Source of the DNA: Phycisphaerales bacterium
GTDB lineage: Bacteria > Planctomycetota > Phycisphaerae > UBA1845 > Fen-1342
Reading direction: 5' to 3'
Assembly: GCA_022839625.1 (NCBI GenBank)
Contig: JALHJL010000003.1
Location: forward strand, 62,001 to 126,000
Length of the DNA stretch: 64,000 nucleotides
Shown here: piece by piece, positions 1-8,161 of the stretch
How positions within the stretch are numbered: position 1 is the first letter of the stretch
Layout of the letters: each line of letters starts with the position of its first letter
The notes under the pieces: model-generated
Told to the model about the DNA's origin: nothing
Seen by the model: only the letters and a program-made list of their open reading frames with translations
The model's database searches: none
Position numbers and translations under genes: made by a program

Positions 1-1218
1 CATGCCGAGAATCTCGTACCGGCCGGCCATGACGTCGCCGACGGCACGGCTGCTGCCGGCCAGGCCCGTGTAGCCGATCGCGAGGCGGTGGTTCTTGACT
101 GCGTCTTCCATCTCGCTCGACCCGCCGCAGTTGTTGGCCCGGAAGTGGCGGCCGAGCAGGTTGTACTTGGTGCTGGAGTGCTTCTTGCCGCAGTTGTCGC
201 CGCGGCCCCAGCTCGGGTCGACGCAGGTGCTGTTCATCGCGCCGTTGCGAGTGCCCGAGCCCGCGTCGCGGGTAGCGGCCACCAAGTTCTCGCCGGTCGG
301 CATACGCCCGGTAAGGAACAGGTACTTCAGCTCGCTTTCCTTTATGCACTTGGTCGGCGGGCAGGCGTTGTCGGCCTGGATCGCGCCGCGGTTCGCGATG
401 AACGCGATGGGCACCCACGCAATCGGGGTGTCAAACACCGTCTGCTCGTCCGGGTTGGCGACGTTGATGTTCAGACAGTTGCCGGGGTTGCTCGGATCGC
501 ACAGGCTCTTGAGCTTGTTGCTCTCGCTGCCGCCCGGGCAACAAGACCACGCATTCGTCGGGTTGAGGCCGTAGCCGGGGTCGCCGGGCTTGCGACCGTA
601 GTACGGGGTGCCGGGCTGCGTCACGAACCAGGACGTCGGGACGTCCATGACGGCCATGTCGATGGAGGTCTGCAAGTACGCCAGGGGCGTACAGTTGGAA
701 TGCTGTGCGCCGCACCCCGGCACGCCCACGCACGCGCCGGTCTGTCCGTAGATGGTCGTGTTGATGTACCCGTAGTCGGCGGGCGGCGTCGTGGGGACCA
801 CCCCGTTCAGCGCCCAGTCGCGCAGGTCGGCCAGACCGTTGCCGGACCCGACCCCGCGGTAGTTCACGATCCACTCGGTCGTGGCCGGGAAGGCGCAACT
901 GCCGGGCGGGTCGAACGCCGGCGCAAGTTGGTCCACGTACGAGGTGTAATCACATGGGCACTTGATGAAGCCCGCGAAGTCGACCCACGCGCAGGGCTCG
1001 TCATAGCAGGTCCAGGGATTCGGGTCCGCCCACACCTGGTCAAAATCGACGTTGATGAAGTCGTTCGTCGAGGCCGGCTTGGTGAAGAAGTCCTTGAACA
1101 ACGTGGCGCCGCTGATGTTGACCTGCTCGGGCTGGGCCATGACGGCCGGCACCGCCAGTAACAGTGCGGCAATGCACGCGGTGGCCATGCGTTTCGATAC
1201 TGCTGGTTTCCTCGCCAT
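1..1218 (-). CDS. PstS-like periplasmic substrate-binding protein (C-terminus beyond window)
   Basis: The frame is open from the ATG at 1218 to the left edge, so at least 406 codons are present and the stop lies outside. The N-terminus is a basic, hydrophobic signal peptide (MARKPAVSKRMATACIAALL, then LAVPAVMAQ). It is followed by NISGATLFKDFF, which resembles the start of PstS-type phosphate-binding proteins. Further in are WVPIAFIAN and NLVAATRDAGSGTRNGAMN; the GSGTR loop is the ligand loop typical of this fold. Many Cys residues in the middle suggest disulphides outside the cytoplasm. The start is supported by AGGAGG eight bases upstream. The ligand is not certain: phosphate is the family default, but planctomycetes have many diverged copies. 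No permease genes are visible here. Confidence 0.75.
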   Translation of the reverse strand, partial: MARKPAVSKRMATACIAALLLAVPAVMAQPEQVNISGATLFKDFFTKPASTNDFINVDFDQVWADPNPWTCYDEPCAWVDFAGFIKCPCDYTSYVDQLAPAFDPPGSCAFPATTEWIVNYRGVGSGNGLADLRDWALNGVVPTTPPADYGYINTTIYGQTGACVGVPGCGAQHSNCTPLAYLQTSIDMAVMDVPTSWFVTQPGTPYYGRKPGDPGYGLNPTNAWSCCPGGSESNKLKSLCDPSNPGNCLNINVANPDEQTVFDTPIAWVPIAFIANRGAIQADNACPPTKCIKESELKYLFLTGRMPTGENLVAATRDAGSGTRNGAMNSTCVDPSWGRGDNCGKKHSSTKYNLLGRHFRANNCGGSSEMEDAVKNHRLAIGYTGLAGSSRAVGDVMAGRYEILGM

Positions 1219-1360
1219 ACTTCGTTTCCTCCTGTTGCTTACTGCTGGTGTTCTGAACGGATGACATACCCGGCGACGTACCCCCACAGGCGCGGGCCTT
1301 CGCCGACACTGCCCGCGTCTTCTGGCCTTCTGGAACAAGGCGCCGGGGCCGCGGCACCGG

Positions 1361-2404
1361 CTACTGTCCCGCAAATACCTCTGTGTTGGGGCCGGTCAGG
1401 CTGTAGTACGCCTGCCCCCACTCGCGCTTCCTCATGGTCTCCAGAATCGTCTTGCGCGCCACGCTGCCATCCACGTAGAGGAAGTTGGTGGTGCCGCCGA
1501 GCTCGTCCCCGCCGGGATGATGGCGCCCAACCGCATTGATCTCCGGCCCCATGCTTCCGTCGATGACTCCGTATACATCCTCGAGCTGGTGGGCCGGCAC
1601 CAGCCCATAGTTCACGGCCCCCGGCTTACCGTACGTGAATCCGCCGCCCGCGGACGCCGCATACTCGTCCGCCCCGCTGCCAATGTTCCAGAACGGGTTA
1701 ACCGGCCGATGGCTCTTGCTCAACAGGCTGCCACCCTGCTCGACCGCGGACACCTTCCAGTTGCTGTGCAGCTCGGTCACCAGAATCACGCCCCGCCCGC
1801 CCTTGATCCAGCTCTCGTTGACACACTGGTTCCGTCGTTCCCGGTTACCCGACAGTTCGCTCGTGAACTTGTTGCGTGGCACGATCGCCGCGTTGGCCGT
1901 GTAGGCAAGCCGCCGGGCCTGCTTGTCCGCCAGGGTGCCCGGCGGTCCGCTGCCGAACTGGTCGGCCTGCCCGCCCTCCCAATCCTGCGGATCCGGCCCC
2001 GGATTCGTACGCGGCACGCCGCCCTTGGGGATTTCGGGACAGGTGAACAGGCTTTCCTTCACCGTGCCGCGGTCGTACAGGAACCACGACCAATGGTTGT
2101 AGCCGTTCGCGTGCCCCCGGTCCTGCCGCATCGTGTCCCAATCCCCCTCCAGGTTGTACGGGTAGACGTACGCGGGCGGGTACGTGCTGCCACTCTCGCC
2201 CAGGTACCCGGCGAAGGCCAGTCCCACGTCGCGCAGTTGCGCAGCGCATTTCACCGCCCGCGCCTGTTTCCGCGCCGCGCTCAGGCTCGGCAGCAGGATG
2301 GAGATCAGGAGCGCGATGATCGCCACCACCACCAACAACTCAATCAATGTGAACCCGCCGCGGGACTCGCTGCCGTTTCTCTGGTGAATCACTGTGTTTC
2401 CCAT
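1361..2404 (-). CDS. Prepilin-like protein with type IV N-terminal methylation motif (DUF1559-like)
   Basis: A 347-residue pseudopilin-like protein. Residues about 14-40 carry the prepilin cleavage and methylation signature GGFTLIELLVVVAIIALLIS, a short basic leader plus one long hydrophobic helix. The rest is a large globular domain ending in NFLYVDGSVARKTI, like the C-terminal H-X9-DG region of the large planctomycete family. Such proteins are processed by a prepilin peptidase and probably form pilus-like or type II secretion-like structures; the exact role is unknown. An in-frame extension to 2524 exists, but GGAG sits nine bases before the ATG at 2404 and the leader then has normal length, so I chose 2404. 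It lies 142 bp upstream of the PstS-like gene on the same strand and could be co-transcribed with it. Confidence 0.85.
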   Translation of the reverse strand: MGNTVIHQRNGSESRGGFTLIELLVVVAIIALLISILLPSLSAARKQARAVKCAAQLRDVGLAFAGYLGESGSTYPPAYVYPYNLEGDWDTMRQDRGHANGYNHWSWFLYDRGTVKESLFTCPEIPKGGVPRTNPGPDPQDWEGGQADQFGSGPPGTLADKQARRLAYTANAAIVPRNKFTSELSGNRERRNQCVNESWIKGGRGVILVTELHSNWKVSAVEQGGSLLSKSHRPVNPFWNIGSGADEYAASAGGGFTYGKPGAVNYGLVPAHQLEDVYGVIDGSMGPEINAVGRHHPGGDELGGTTNFLYVDGSVARKTILETMRKREWGQAYYSLTGPNTEVFAGQ

Positions 2405-2797
2405 GTTTGCCGTCTCCGCACTCGCGACCGACTGGTCTCTTTGTACGCGGTCCCCGTTAAGGGTCGCCGCACGCCTTCGTGAAATCCGCGCTACGCCAGA
2501 AGACTTGATTGCACCTGTCTGCACCGCACACCGCGCGGCACACTGTTTCCTGGATGCGTAAGTGATACCCCCGGGCTGTTAAGGATCAGCCCCGAGCGGA
2601 TGAAGGAATGGCCAAATCGGCGTTAACCGTCCGCCGCAGAAGTCTCCGTGGGCCACGCGCCTGTTGCGGCGGACTGCTAAGTAATCATACACGTACTCGA
2701 CCTTCTGGTCGCCGACGGCTACCCCCATTTGCCGTCCACTACCCAGAGAGGAAGGACAGCGTCAGGGACGGTTCGAGAGATTCTGAGATAGGGTCGA
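2405..2797. other. Intergenic region, 393 bp
   Basis: No convincing gene. It holds one copy of a 26-bp repeat (2631-2656) that recurs at 32835-32860. It should contain the promoter of the prepilin gene and the 3' end of the fumC transcript, but I find no strong match to either signal. Confidence 0.5.
2631..2656 (+). repeat. 26-bp dispersed intergenic repeat, copy 1
   Basis: Identical over 26 bp to 32835-32860; the shared core contains GCAGAAGTCTCCGTGGGCC. Similarity continues weakly on the right-hand side (cgcc then a short GC-rich stretch ending in CGGA). Both copies are intergenic. Confidence 0.75.
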
Positions 2798-4315
2798 TCA
2801 GTCCGGCTCGGTCATGCGGCGCGGGTCCAGGGCGGCGTCCAGCTCGGCCGGCGGCAAGACCCTCTTCTCCAGCGCGACCTGCCGAACTGTCTGGCCGGTC
2901 CGGGCCGCCTCCTTCGCGACCGTGGCCGCGGCATCGTAGCCGATCCGCGGAGCCAGGCTCGTGCACATCGCCAGCGATTGCTCGATAAGCGCGGCGCAGC
3001 GCTCGCGATCCGCCTCCAGCCCCTCGATGCACCTCTCCACAAACACGTTGCACACGCCGGCCAGCAGCCGGATCGACTCGAGCACGTTGTGTGCCATCAC
3101 CGGCATGCCGGTGTGCAGATCGAGATTGCCGAGCAGCGCCGCGGCGTAGGTGGTCGCCGCATCGTTCCCGATGACCTGGGCACAGACCTGGAGGACCGAC
3201 TCGCAGATGACCGGGTTCACCTTACCCGGCATGATCGAGCTGCCGGGCTGCGTCGCCGGCAGCCGCAGCTCGCCGAGTCCGCAGCGCGGCCCGCTGCCGA
3301 GCAGGCGGATATCGTTGGCGATCTTGGTCAGGCTCACGGCGATCGTCCGCAACACGCCGGAGAGGCCAACGATCGCGTCCTTCGCGTGCTGGGCCTCAAA
3401 GTGGTTCTCGGTCTCGCGGAATGGCTCGCCGGTCTCCTGGTGGAGAGCCTCGCACACCAGCCGGGCGAACTCCGGGTGCGTGTTGATACCCGTACCGACC
3501 GCCGTCCCGCCGATCGGCAGCTCGTGCAGGGCGATCATGCTGCTGCGGACCCGGCACCCGCTCCACGCCGCCTGGCTCGCGTAGCCGCTGAACTCCTGGC
3601 CGAGCCGGATCGGCGTCGCGTCCATCAGGTGCGTGCGGCCGATCTTGACCACGTCGTCGAACTGTCCGGCTTTCTCCTTCAGTGCCGCTTGCAGCCGCTC
3701 CAGCGCGGGGATCAGGTCGTGCCGCAGAGCTTCGACGACGGCCACGTGCATCGCGGCCGGGATCACGTCGTTGGACGACTGGCCCATGTTGACATGGTCG
3801 TTAGGGTGGATGCGCGTCGGAACGGGGGAAGGGGGGAACGTGGGAACGGCGTCCGCATTCCCGCCTTCGTCGCATGGTCGCTTCGTCGCTTCGTCGCCTG
3901 GCCGGCCGACTCGGGGGTCGGCTGCTGTGTGACTTCGCGGCTTCGCGGCATCGTGGCTTCCGCCGAGCTGCATCGCCCGGTTCGCGATGACCTCGTTCGC
4001 GTTCATGTTGGTGCTGGTGCCGGAGCCGGTTTGGAAGACGTCCAGGACGAAATGATCGTCCAGCCGACCATCGATGACCTCGCGCGCAGCCCGCTGGATC
4101 GCGTCCGCCAGCACGGGATCCAGTTTGCCGAGCTTCGCATTGGCAGCGGCGGCGGCGTACTTGATGAGGCCCAGCGCCCGGATGAACCGTCTGCCAAAGC
4201 GATAGCCGCTGACCGGGAAATTGAGCACCGCCCGCTGCGTGGACGCCCCCCACAGCGCGTGCAGCGGCACCTCCATCTCGCCCATCGAGTCGTGTTCGAT
4301 CCGGGATTCTGACAT
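2798..4315 (-). CDS. fumC: Fumarate hydratase class II with an in-frame insertion
   Basis: Converts fumarate to L-malate in the TCA cycle; cytoplasmic homotetramer in the family. The fumarase/aspartase signature GSSIMPGKVNPV is present, with TGSGTSTNMNANEVIANRA (residues about 97-114) and HPNDHVNMGQSSND (about 170-183). The SGTSTNMN form fits fumarase rather than aspartase. The 505-residue length exceeds the usual 460-470. The excess is a stretch of roughly 42 residues between LGG and HPND, rich in Pro, Arg and Asp, that looks like translated intergenic repeat. The start at 4315 gives a normal N-terminus (MSESRIEHDSMGEMEVP) with GAGG upstream. I am sure of the family; whether the enzyme works with the insertion is an inference from the otherwise intact frame and motifs. 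Confidence 0.93.
   Translation of the reverse strand: MSESRIEHDSMGEMEVPLHALWGASTQRAVLNFPVSGYRFGRRFIRALGLIKYAAAAANAKLGKLDPVLADAIQRAAREVIDGRLDDHFVLDVFQTGSGTSTNMNANEVIANRAMQLGGSHDAAKPRSHTAADPRVGRPGDEATKRPCDEGGNADAVPTFPPSPVPTRIHPNDHVNMGQSSNDVIPAAMHVAVVEALRHDLIPALERLQAALKEKAGQFDDVVKIGRTHLMDATPIRLGQEFSGYASQAAWSGCRVRSSMIALHELPIGGTAVGTGINTHPEFARLVCEALHQETGEPFRETENHFEAQHAKDAIVGLSGVLRTIAVSLTKIANDIRLLGSGPRCGLGELRLPATQPGSSIMPGKVNPVICESVLQVCAQVIGNDAATTYAAALLGNLDLHTGMPVMAHNVLESIRLLAGVCNVFVERCIEGLEADRERCAALIEQSLAMCTSLAPRIGYDAAATVAKEAARTGQTVRQVALEKRVLPPAELDAALDPRRMTEPD
3809..3958 (-). repeat. Repeat-like insertion inside fumC
   Basis: Codes residues about 120-169 of FumC, where family members have only about eight residues between LGG and HPND. 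The DNA contains short direct iterations (gcttcgtcgcttcgtcgcc, and gacttcgcggcttcgcggc) and a GGGAACGTGGGAACG block. A related block occurs in the intergenic DNA at 38528-38560. It keeps the reading frame. Confidence 0.7.
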
Positions 4316-4793
4316 GGCCTGCCCTCAAGACGTTTGGCGCCGTCAGGCACCACGCCTTGAGTCTAGCCGCCAGGACGATTCGTGCCACACCTGCGCAAAC
4401 GGTGCGGCTGTGTGCGGCGCGCCCGCAACGGCCCGCCGAGCGATGCCAGCGACACGAACTCGCCCCTGGTGAACGGCGGGCGCACGCCCCGTGGGCTCCG
4501 CCGCCTTGGACAGGCAAATGCGCAGCGGAAGTGCCTGGACGTCGGCACCGGCCGGCTCCGCATCTGTCCGGACGACGAGCGCCCGACGCCGAAGCCGCGC
4601 GAACACCATGTCGAGCAGGTCTGAACTGCGAACCTCTATCGCCGTGCGCGATTCGGATGCGCTATCCGAACGCCCCGCGCGAGCACGCGCGGTCCCATAC
4701 GCGCTCGCTTGCGCTTCGTGCTCTGACGCCCGTAGCCGAGTCGCGCACCGTGATTGGGCCCGCGCGCGGGCTGCGCTTCGCGACGCTGCCGCG
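4316..4793. other. Intergenic region, 478 bp
   Basis: Very GC-rich, with several overlapping open frames on both strands, none with a recognisable protein or a good ribosome site. The part nearest the next gene (4675-4755) is a repeat shared with 51071-51154. Confidence 0.55.
4675..4755 (+). repeat. About 80-bp dispersed repeat, copy 1 (3' of a dockerin-tail gene)
   Basis: Aligns at high identity with 51071-51154; the shared core includes ATACGCGCTCGCTTGCGCTT and TCTGACGCCCGTAGCC. In both places it lies just 3' of a minus-strand gene ending in the dockerin-like tail. An imperfect inverted repeat (AAGCG...CGCG against CGCGCTCGCTT, clearer in copy 2) could fold into a terminator-like hairpin, but no U-tract is seen. 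Confidence 0.7.
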
Positions 4794-6128
4794 TTATGGG
4801 CAGCCTCCGCTCACGATACACTGGACGAACGGGTTGATGTCGCCGAAGCTCACGACCCCGTCGCCATTGATGTCGCCGTTGGCGTCCGAGCAGTCGGGGT
4901 ACGCAGCAGCGTACGCTGCGGGGTCGCTCAGGCGCAGCACGAACGGATTGATGTCTCCGAAGTCAACATCGCCGTCGCAGTTCAGGTCGGCCGGGCCTCC
5001 GGCCGTCCGGTTGGGGTAGACCGATACGTTCTTCGACATCGCGCTCGTCACGGCCATGTCCACATCCCCGTCGCCGTCTACATCCCCAAGTGCAACGCAG
5101 GTCGGGAATTGAGGCGTCGCGTACAAGTCCTGCGCCGCAAACACACCGTCCCCGTGATTGCGATAGACGGACACGCTCGCCGCGCCGTAGTTCACGACGG
5201 CCAGATCACCGTCCCCGTCGCCGTTCACGTCCCCGATCGCGACGAAGAAGCTGTACCCTCCGGCTGCGTACGAAACCGCCGCCGCGAACGTGCCGTCCCC
5301 GTTGTTCAGCAGGACCGAGACGCTGCCCGCAAGGAAATTCGCCACCGCCAGGTCCGGGTCACCGTCGCCGTCCAGGTCCGCGATGGCAACCGAATTCGCC
5401 CCGTTGGCGGTGGCATAGCTGACTTGCGCCGCGAACGTGCCGTCCCCGTTGTTGAGCAGGACGGACGCGGTCCCTGACCCGAAGTTCGCCACAGCCAGGT
5501 CCACATCCCCGTCGCCGTCCAGGTCCGCAGCGGCGATGCCATAAGGACTGGCCCCAACCGCGTACGTCGCCTGCGCCGCGAATGTCCCGTCCCCGTTGTT
5601 CAGCCGAACCGAGATGTTGTTGCTGTTGTAGTTCGTGACCGCCAGATCGAGGTCCCCGTCACCATCGAGATCGCCGAGCGTAAGGTACCAGGGCCCCGTG
5701 CCGACGCTGTACGTCGTCTGTGATGGGAACGCGCCGTACCCGTTGTTGCGCAGAATAGAAACGTTGTTGCTCCGCCAGTTCGCCACCGCCAAGTCTACGT
5801 CGCCGTCGCCGTCGAGGTCCCCGGCCGCCAGCCCGACGGGTCCGTCTGCGGCGTCGAAGGCCACCTGCGTACCAAACGTCCCGTCCCCCAAGTTCCGCAG
5901 CACGCCAATCGTGTCACTCTCGTTGTTCGCCACCGCGAGGTCCGGCGCGAGGTCGCCATGCAGGTCCGTGATGACGACGCACCAGGGCGCATCGCCAACG
6001 GGATACGCCACCGGCACGCCAAACACATCGCCGGCCAGGCATGCACCGGGCACAGTCAGGGCCGCCAAAACCAACGCGACTGTCCCGCGCGCCGGCCACT
6101 CCAAACGCTTCGTCGCCAAGAACGTCAT
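4794..6128 (-). CDS. Secreted FG-GAP/VCBS repeat protein with dockerin-like tail
   Basis: A 444-residue exported protein. After a signal peptide (hydrophobic stretch VALVLAALTVPGACLA) come about seven repeats of the type DLDGDGDVDLAVANWRSNN, with calcium-binding DxDxDxD loops as in FG-GAP/VCBS beta-propellers. The last 60 residues hold two EF-hand-like dockerin segments, each followed by GDINPFV (DLNCDGDVDFGDINPF and DINGDGVVSFGDINPF). The start is well supported by AAGGAGGT seven bases upstream of the ATG. The role is unknown; such propellers usually bind ligands or carbohydrate outside the cell. The tail is shared with the proteins at 8162, 48003 and 51154. Confidence 0.88.
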   Translation of the reverse strand: MTFLATKRLEWPARGTVALVLAALTVPGACLAGDVFGVPVAYPVGDAPWCVVITDLHGDLAPDLAVANNESDTIGVLRNLGDGTFGTQVAFDAADGPVGLAAGDLDGDGDVDLAVANWRSNNVSILRNNGYGAFPSQTTYSVGTGPWYLTLGDLDGDGDLDLAVTNYNSNNISVRLNNGDGTFAAQATYAVGASPYGIAAADLDGDGDVDLAVANFGSGTASVLLNNGDGTFAAQVSYATANGANSVAIADLDGDGDPDLAVANFLAGSVSVLLNNGDGTFAAAVSYAAGGYSFFVAIGDVNGDGDGDLAVVNYGAASVSVYRNHGDGVFAAQDLYATPQFPTCVALGDVDGDGDVDMAVTSAMSKNVSVYPNRTAGGPADLNCDGDVDFGDINPFVLRLSDPAAYAAAYPDCSDANGDINGDGVVSFGDINPFVQCIVSGGCP

Positions 6129-6600
6129 GTCCGACCTCCTTCGTCACGGCTGGCACCCGGACACGCGGCAGGCGCACGTTGCGCCTTCAGCCGGCCCGGC
6201 ACCAACCGATCGAACTCCGTCGCATTTTTCACACCTCGCGGACTGCGTATCGCGAACTCCGCTACCCGGTCGCGCCCCAATCCGCCCGCGTCCGCCGGTC
6301 ACCAGCCTGCCCGCACCCAGCAACGCCGCGCGGCGTATGCTCGCACTCGCGGCTCGGCACGCCTGCCGCTGCTGCGCCCGACTGCCGGTCCAATTCGGCC
6401 ACCTCGAAGGCGCTGTCCCGGCAGCTCTCACGCGAACTCATGGGCATAGCGATTACAGGTTTAAGGTATCTGATTCTCAGGGAGAAGTCAAGAAAGATTT
6501 TCTCTCCGACACTATTAATTCGTATTCCAATTTCGAGCGAATGCGTTATAATGCACATGTCACTCCGTATTATGGAGATTTCCGATCGAGAAAGGACTCT
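6129..6600. other. Divergent intergenic region, 472 bp, with an AT-rich right half
   Basis: The left half is GC-rich and holds the ribosome site of the minus-strand propeller gene. From about 6450 the DNA becomes strikingly AT-rich for this window and carries a promoter for the gene at 6601. An in-frame reading extends left into this region, but it has poor coding character and I treat it as untranslated. Confidence 0.5.
6525..6552 (+). promoter_or_regulatory. Predicted sigma70-type promoter of the HTH gene
   Basis: A perfect TATAAT lies at 6547-6552, with a weak -35 TTCCAA at 6525-6530 (16-bp spacer). An imperfect inverted repeat (CTCC-N7-GGAG, 6563-6577) sits just after the likely start point and could be an operator. 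Confidence 0.5.
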
Positions 6601-7887
6601 ATGACCACGGACCGAAGGCCACCGATTGGAGCGGATAATCCTCCAACAAACGCCCGGATTGTCGCTGTCGCGCGAGAACTCGCGGAGGCTTTTCGAGGTC
6701 TTGTTGATGCCATTCCAACCCGTCCGCGGCGACCGCAGGCGTTGGCAAGAGTCTTAAAAATAGATAAAAGTGTATCTCACAGATTAATAACTGCAATTCG
6801 AAAAGACGACCCGCTGGCGACCGCACACGTGATTCCCGGACCTGAGCCACTTCGCCGAATCGCAAGATCCGCGCGCGAGCAACATGTGCCGGAGACGACG
6901 CTTAACAGGGTTGAAAACGCCATTGGAGAGTTTGAAGCTCTCATTGCCGACGAAGGCGGCGACCGAAGCGGCCTCGATGCGATAATCGGTGCATGGCTGC
7001 CGAGCGCGCGCGAGCGATTCGACAAGCTGGCCAAGCAGACAATGTACCGCGGGGCGCGCCAACTCAAGGGTGTGGCGGCGGAGATCCACTTCGCGACCAG
7101 CATTCTGCATCCCTCCGCCAATCCGGTCTGGTGCGATGCCGCCTCGCTGTTTGGTTTCCTGGGGCTCTGTCGCATTCGGCCCGAAGCCAAGCTCAAGCTC
7201 GGCGTGTTGCGCGGCACGAGCAACCCGACCGGCCGCACGCTCACGCTGAACCGCAAGCCGGTCGAGGACCCGCACGAGATTCTCTGGCACCGGTTCTGCT
7301 CGCAGCCGGAGGTCAAGCTGGTCGTCCATCACGTCCCCGGAAGCGACGACTTGGTATACGACCTGGAGTGGCGTGACGCGGTGGGGCCGAACTCGGCACG
7401 CAATATCGTGATGTGCGACTTGGTCGAGGCCGCCTTGCGCCGCTATCGCAAGCCTGATGATCCCCGGCCGCGGACGGCCATCTGCGAGTTCGTGATTGTG
7501 CCGGCGCGTACGCTCGTGTTTGACGTCCTGCTTCACGCCGACGTCTACCCGGAGTGGCGCCCCCAAGTCCGTATCATCGAAACCGGCGCTCGGGGCATGT
7601 CCGACCCCAACGACCCGAGTCGGGATTCGGATGTCCTCCCGATCGTGGAGCGTGTCGAGTTCCTCGGGTGGGGCATCGAGCGCTTCTGGGCACAGGAGAT
7701 ACCCGACTACATCGCGATGCTCCGGGAAGTGTGCGACACGCTGGGCTGGGACGGCCAGCGCTTCCGCGGTTACCGCGTCCGGATCGACTACCCCATATTC
7801 AACTCCGAGGTCGATCTCGGCGTCGAGGTGCCGCTCGAGCCGGCCGACGGTGCGGCCGGGTCGCAGACGCCTGGCGCGGCGAGCTGA
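6601..7887 (+). CDS. Hypothetical protein with predicted N-terminal helix-turn-helix
   Basis: A 428-residue soluble protein that I do not recognise. Residues about 40-62 (QALARVLKIDKSVSHRLITA) read like a helix-turn-helix: a two-helix pattern followed by a recognition helix beginning with serines. The remaining 350 residues are a mixed alpha/beta region with many W, R and D residues and no family motif I can name. The ATG at 6601 has AAAGGA five bases upstream and follows a clear -10 box, so I prefer it to the longer frame starting at 5635, whose first part overlaps the oppositely oriented propeller gene. The first 200 bp of the gene are less GC-rich than its neighbours. It may be a transcription regulator; this is inference. 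Confidence 0.7.
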   Translation: MTTDRRPPIGADNPPTNARIVAVARELAEAFRGLVDAIPTRPRRPQALARVLKIDKSVSHRLITAIRKDDPLATAHVIPGPEPLRRIARSAREQHVPETTLNRVENAIGEFEALIADEGGDRSGLDAIIGAWLPSARERFDKLAKQTMYRGARQLKGVAAEIHFATSILHPSANPVWCDAASLFGFLGLCRIRPEAKLKLGVLRGTSNPTGRTLTLNRKPVEDPHEILWHRFCSQPEVKLVVHHVPGSDDLVYDLEWRDAVGPNSARNIVMCDLVEAALRRYRKPDDPRPRTAICEFVIVPARTLVFDVLLHADVYPEWRPQVRIIETGARGMSDPNDPSRDSDVLPIVERVEFLGWGIERFWAQEIPDYIAMLREVCDTLGWDGQRFRGYRVRIDYPIFNSEVDLGVEVPLEPADGAAGSQTPGAAS

Positions 7888-8161
7888 TTTCAGACGCGTT
7901 TCTAATGCCTGACGTGGGGGGAGTCACCTAGGTTGCGCACTGCGACTGCGGCGCCGTACTGCTCGGACGGCGCGTTTGGCCAAGGGTCGCTCGGCGACGT
8001 CTGTCCGCTTGTGAGCTTGTTGAGCCGCCGCCGGCGTCAGAGCTCTGAGCCGGGCGGTTTTGGCATTCGGTTGGCGGGGCAGGTTTGTTATGATGGAGGT
8101 AATCAACTGTGGCAGCGTGACTCGGGCGCCATGCTGCCGGGCATTGGGAAGGAGGACGGCC

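Noticed and set aside
4343..4609. Small genes between fumC and the propeller gene
   Set aside because: Several overlapping frames on both strands with no ribosome site, no motif and strong compositional bias from GC-rich DNA.
5635..6600. N-terminal extension of the HTH gene by about 320 codons
   Set aside because: The extension is antisense to the propeller gene and then runs through an AT-rich promoter with TATAAT; the ATG at 6601 has a ribosome site.
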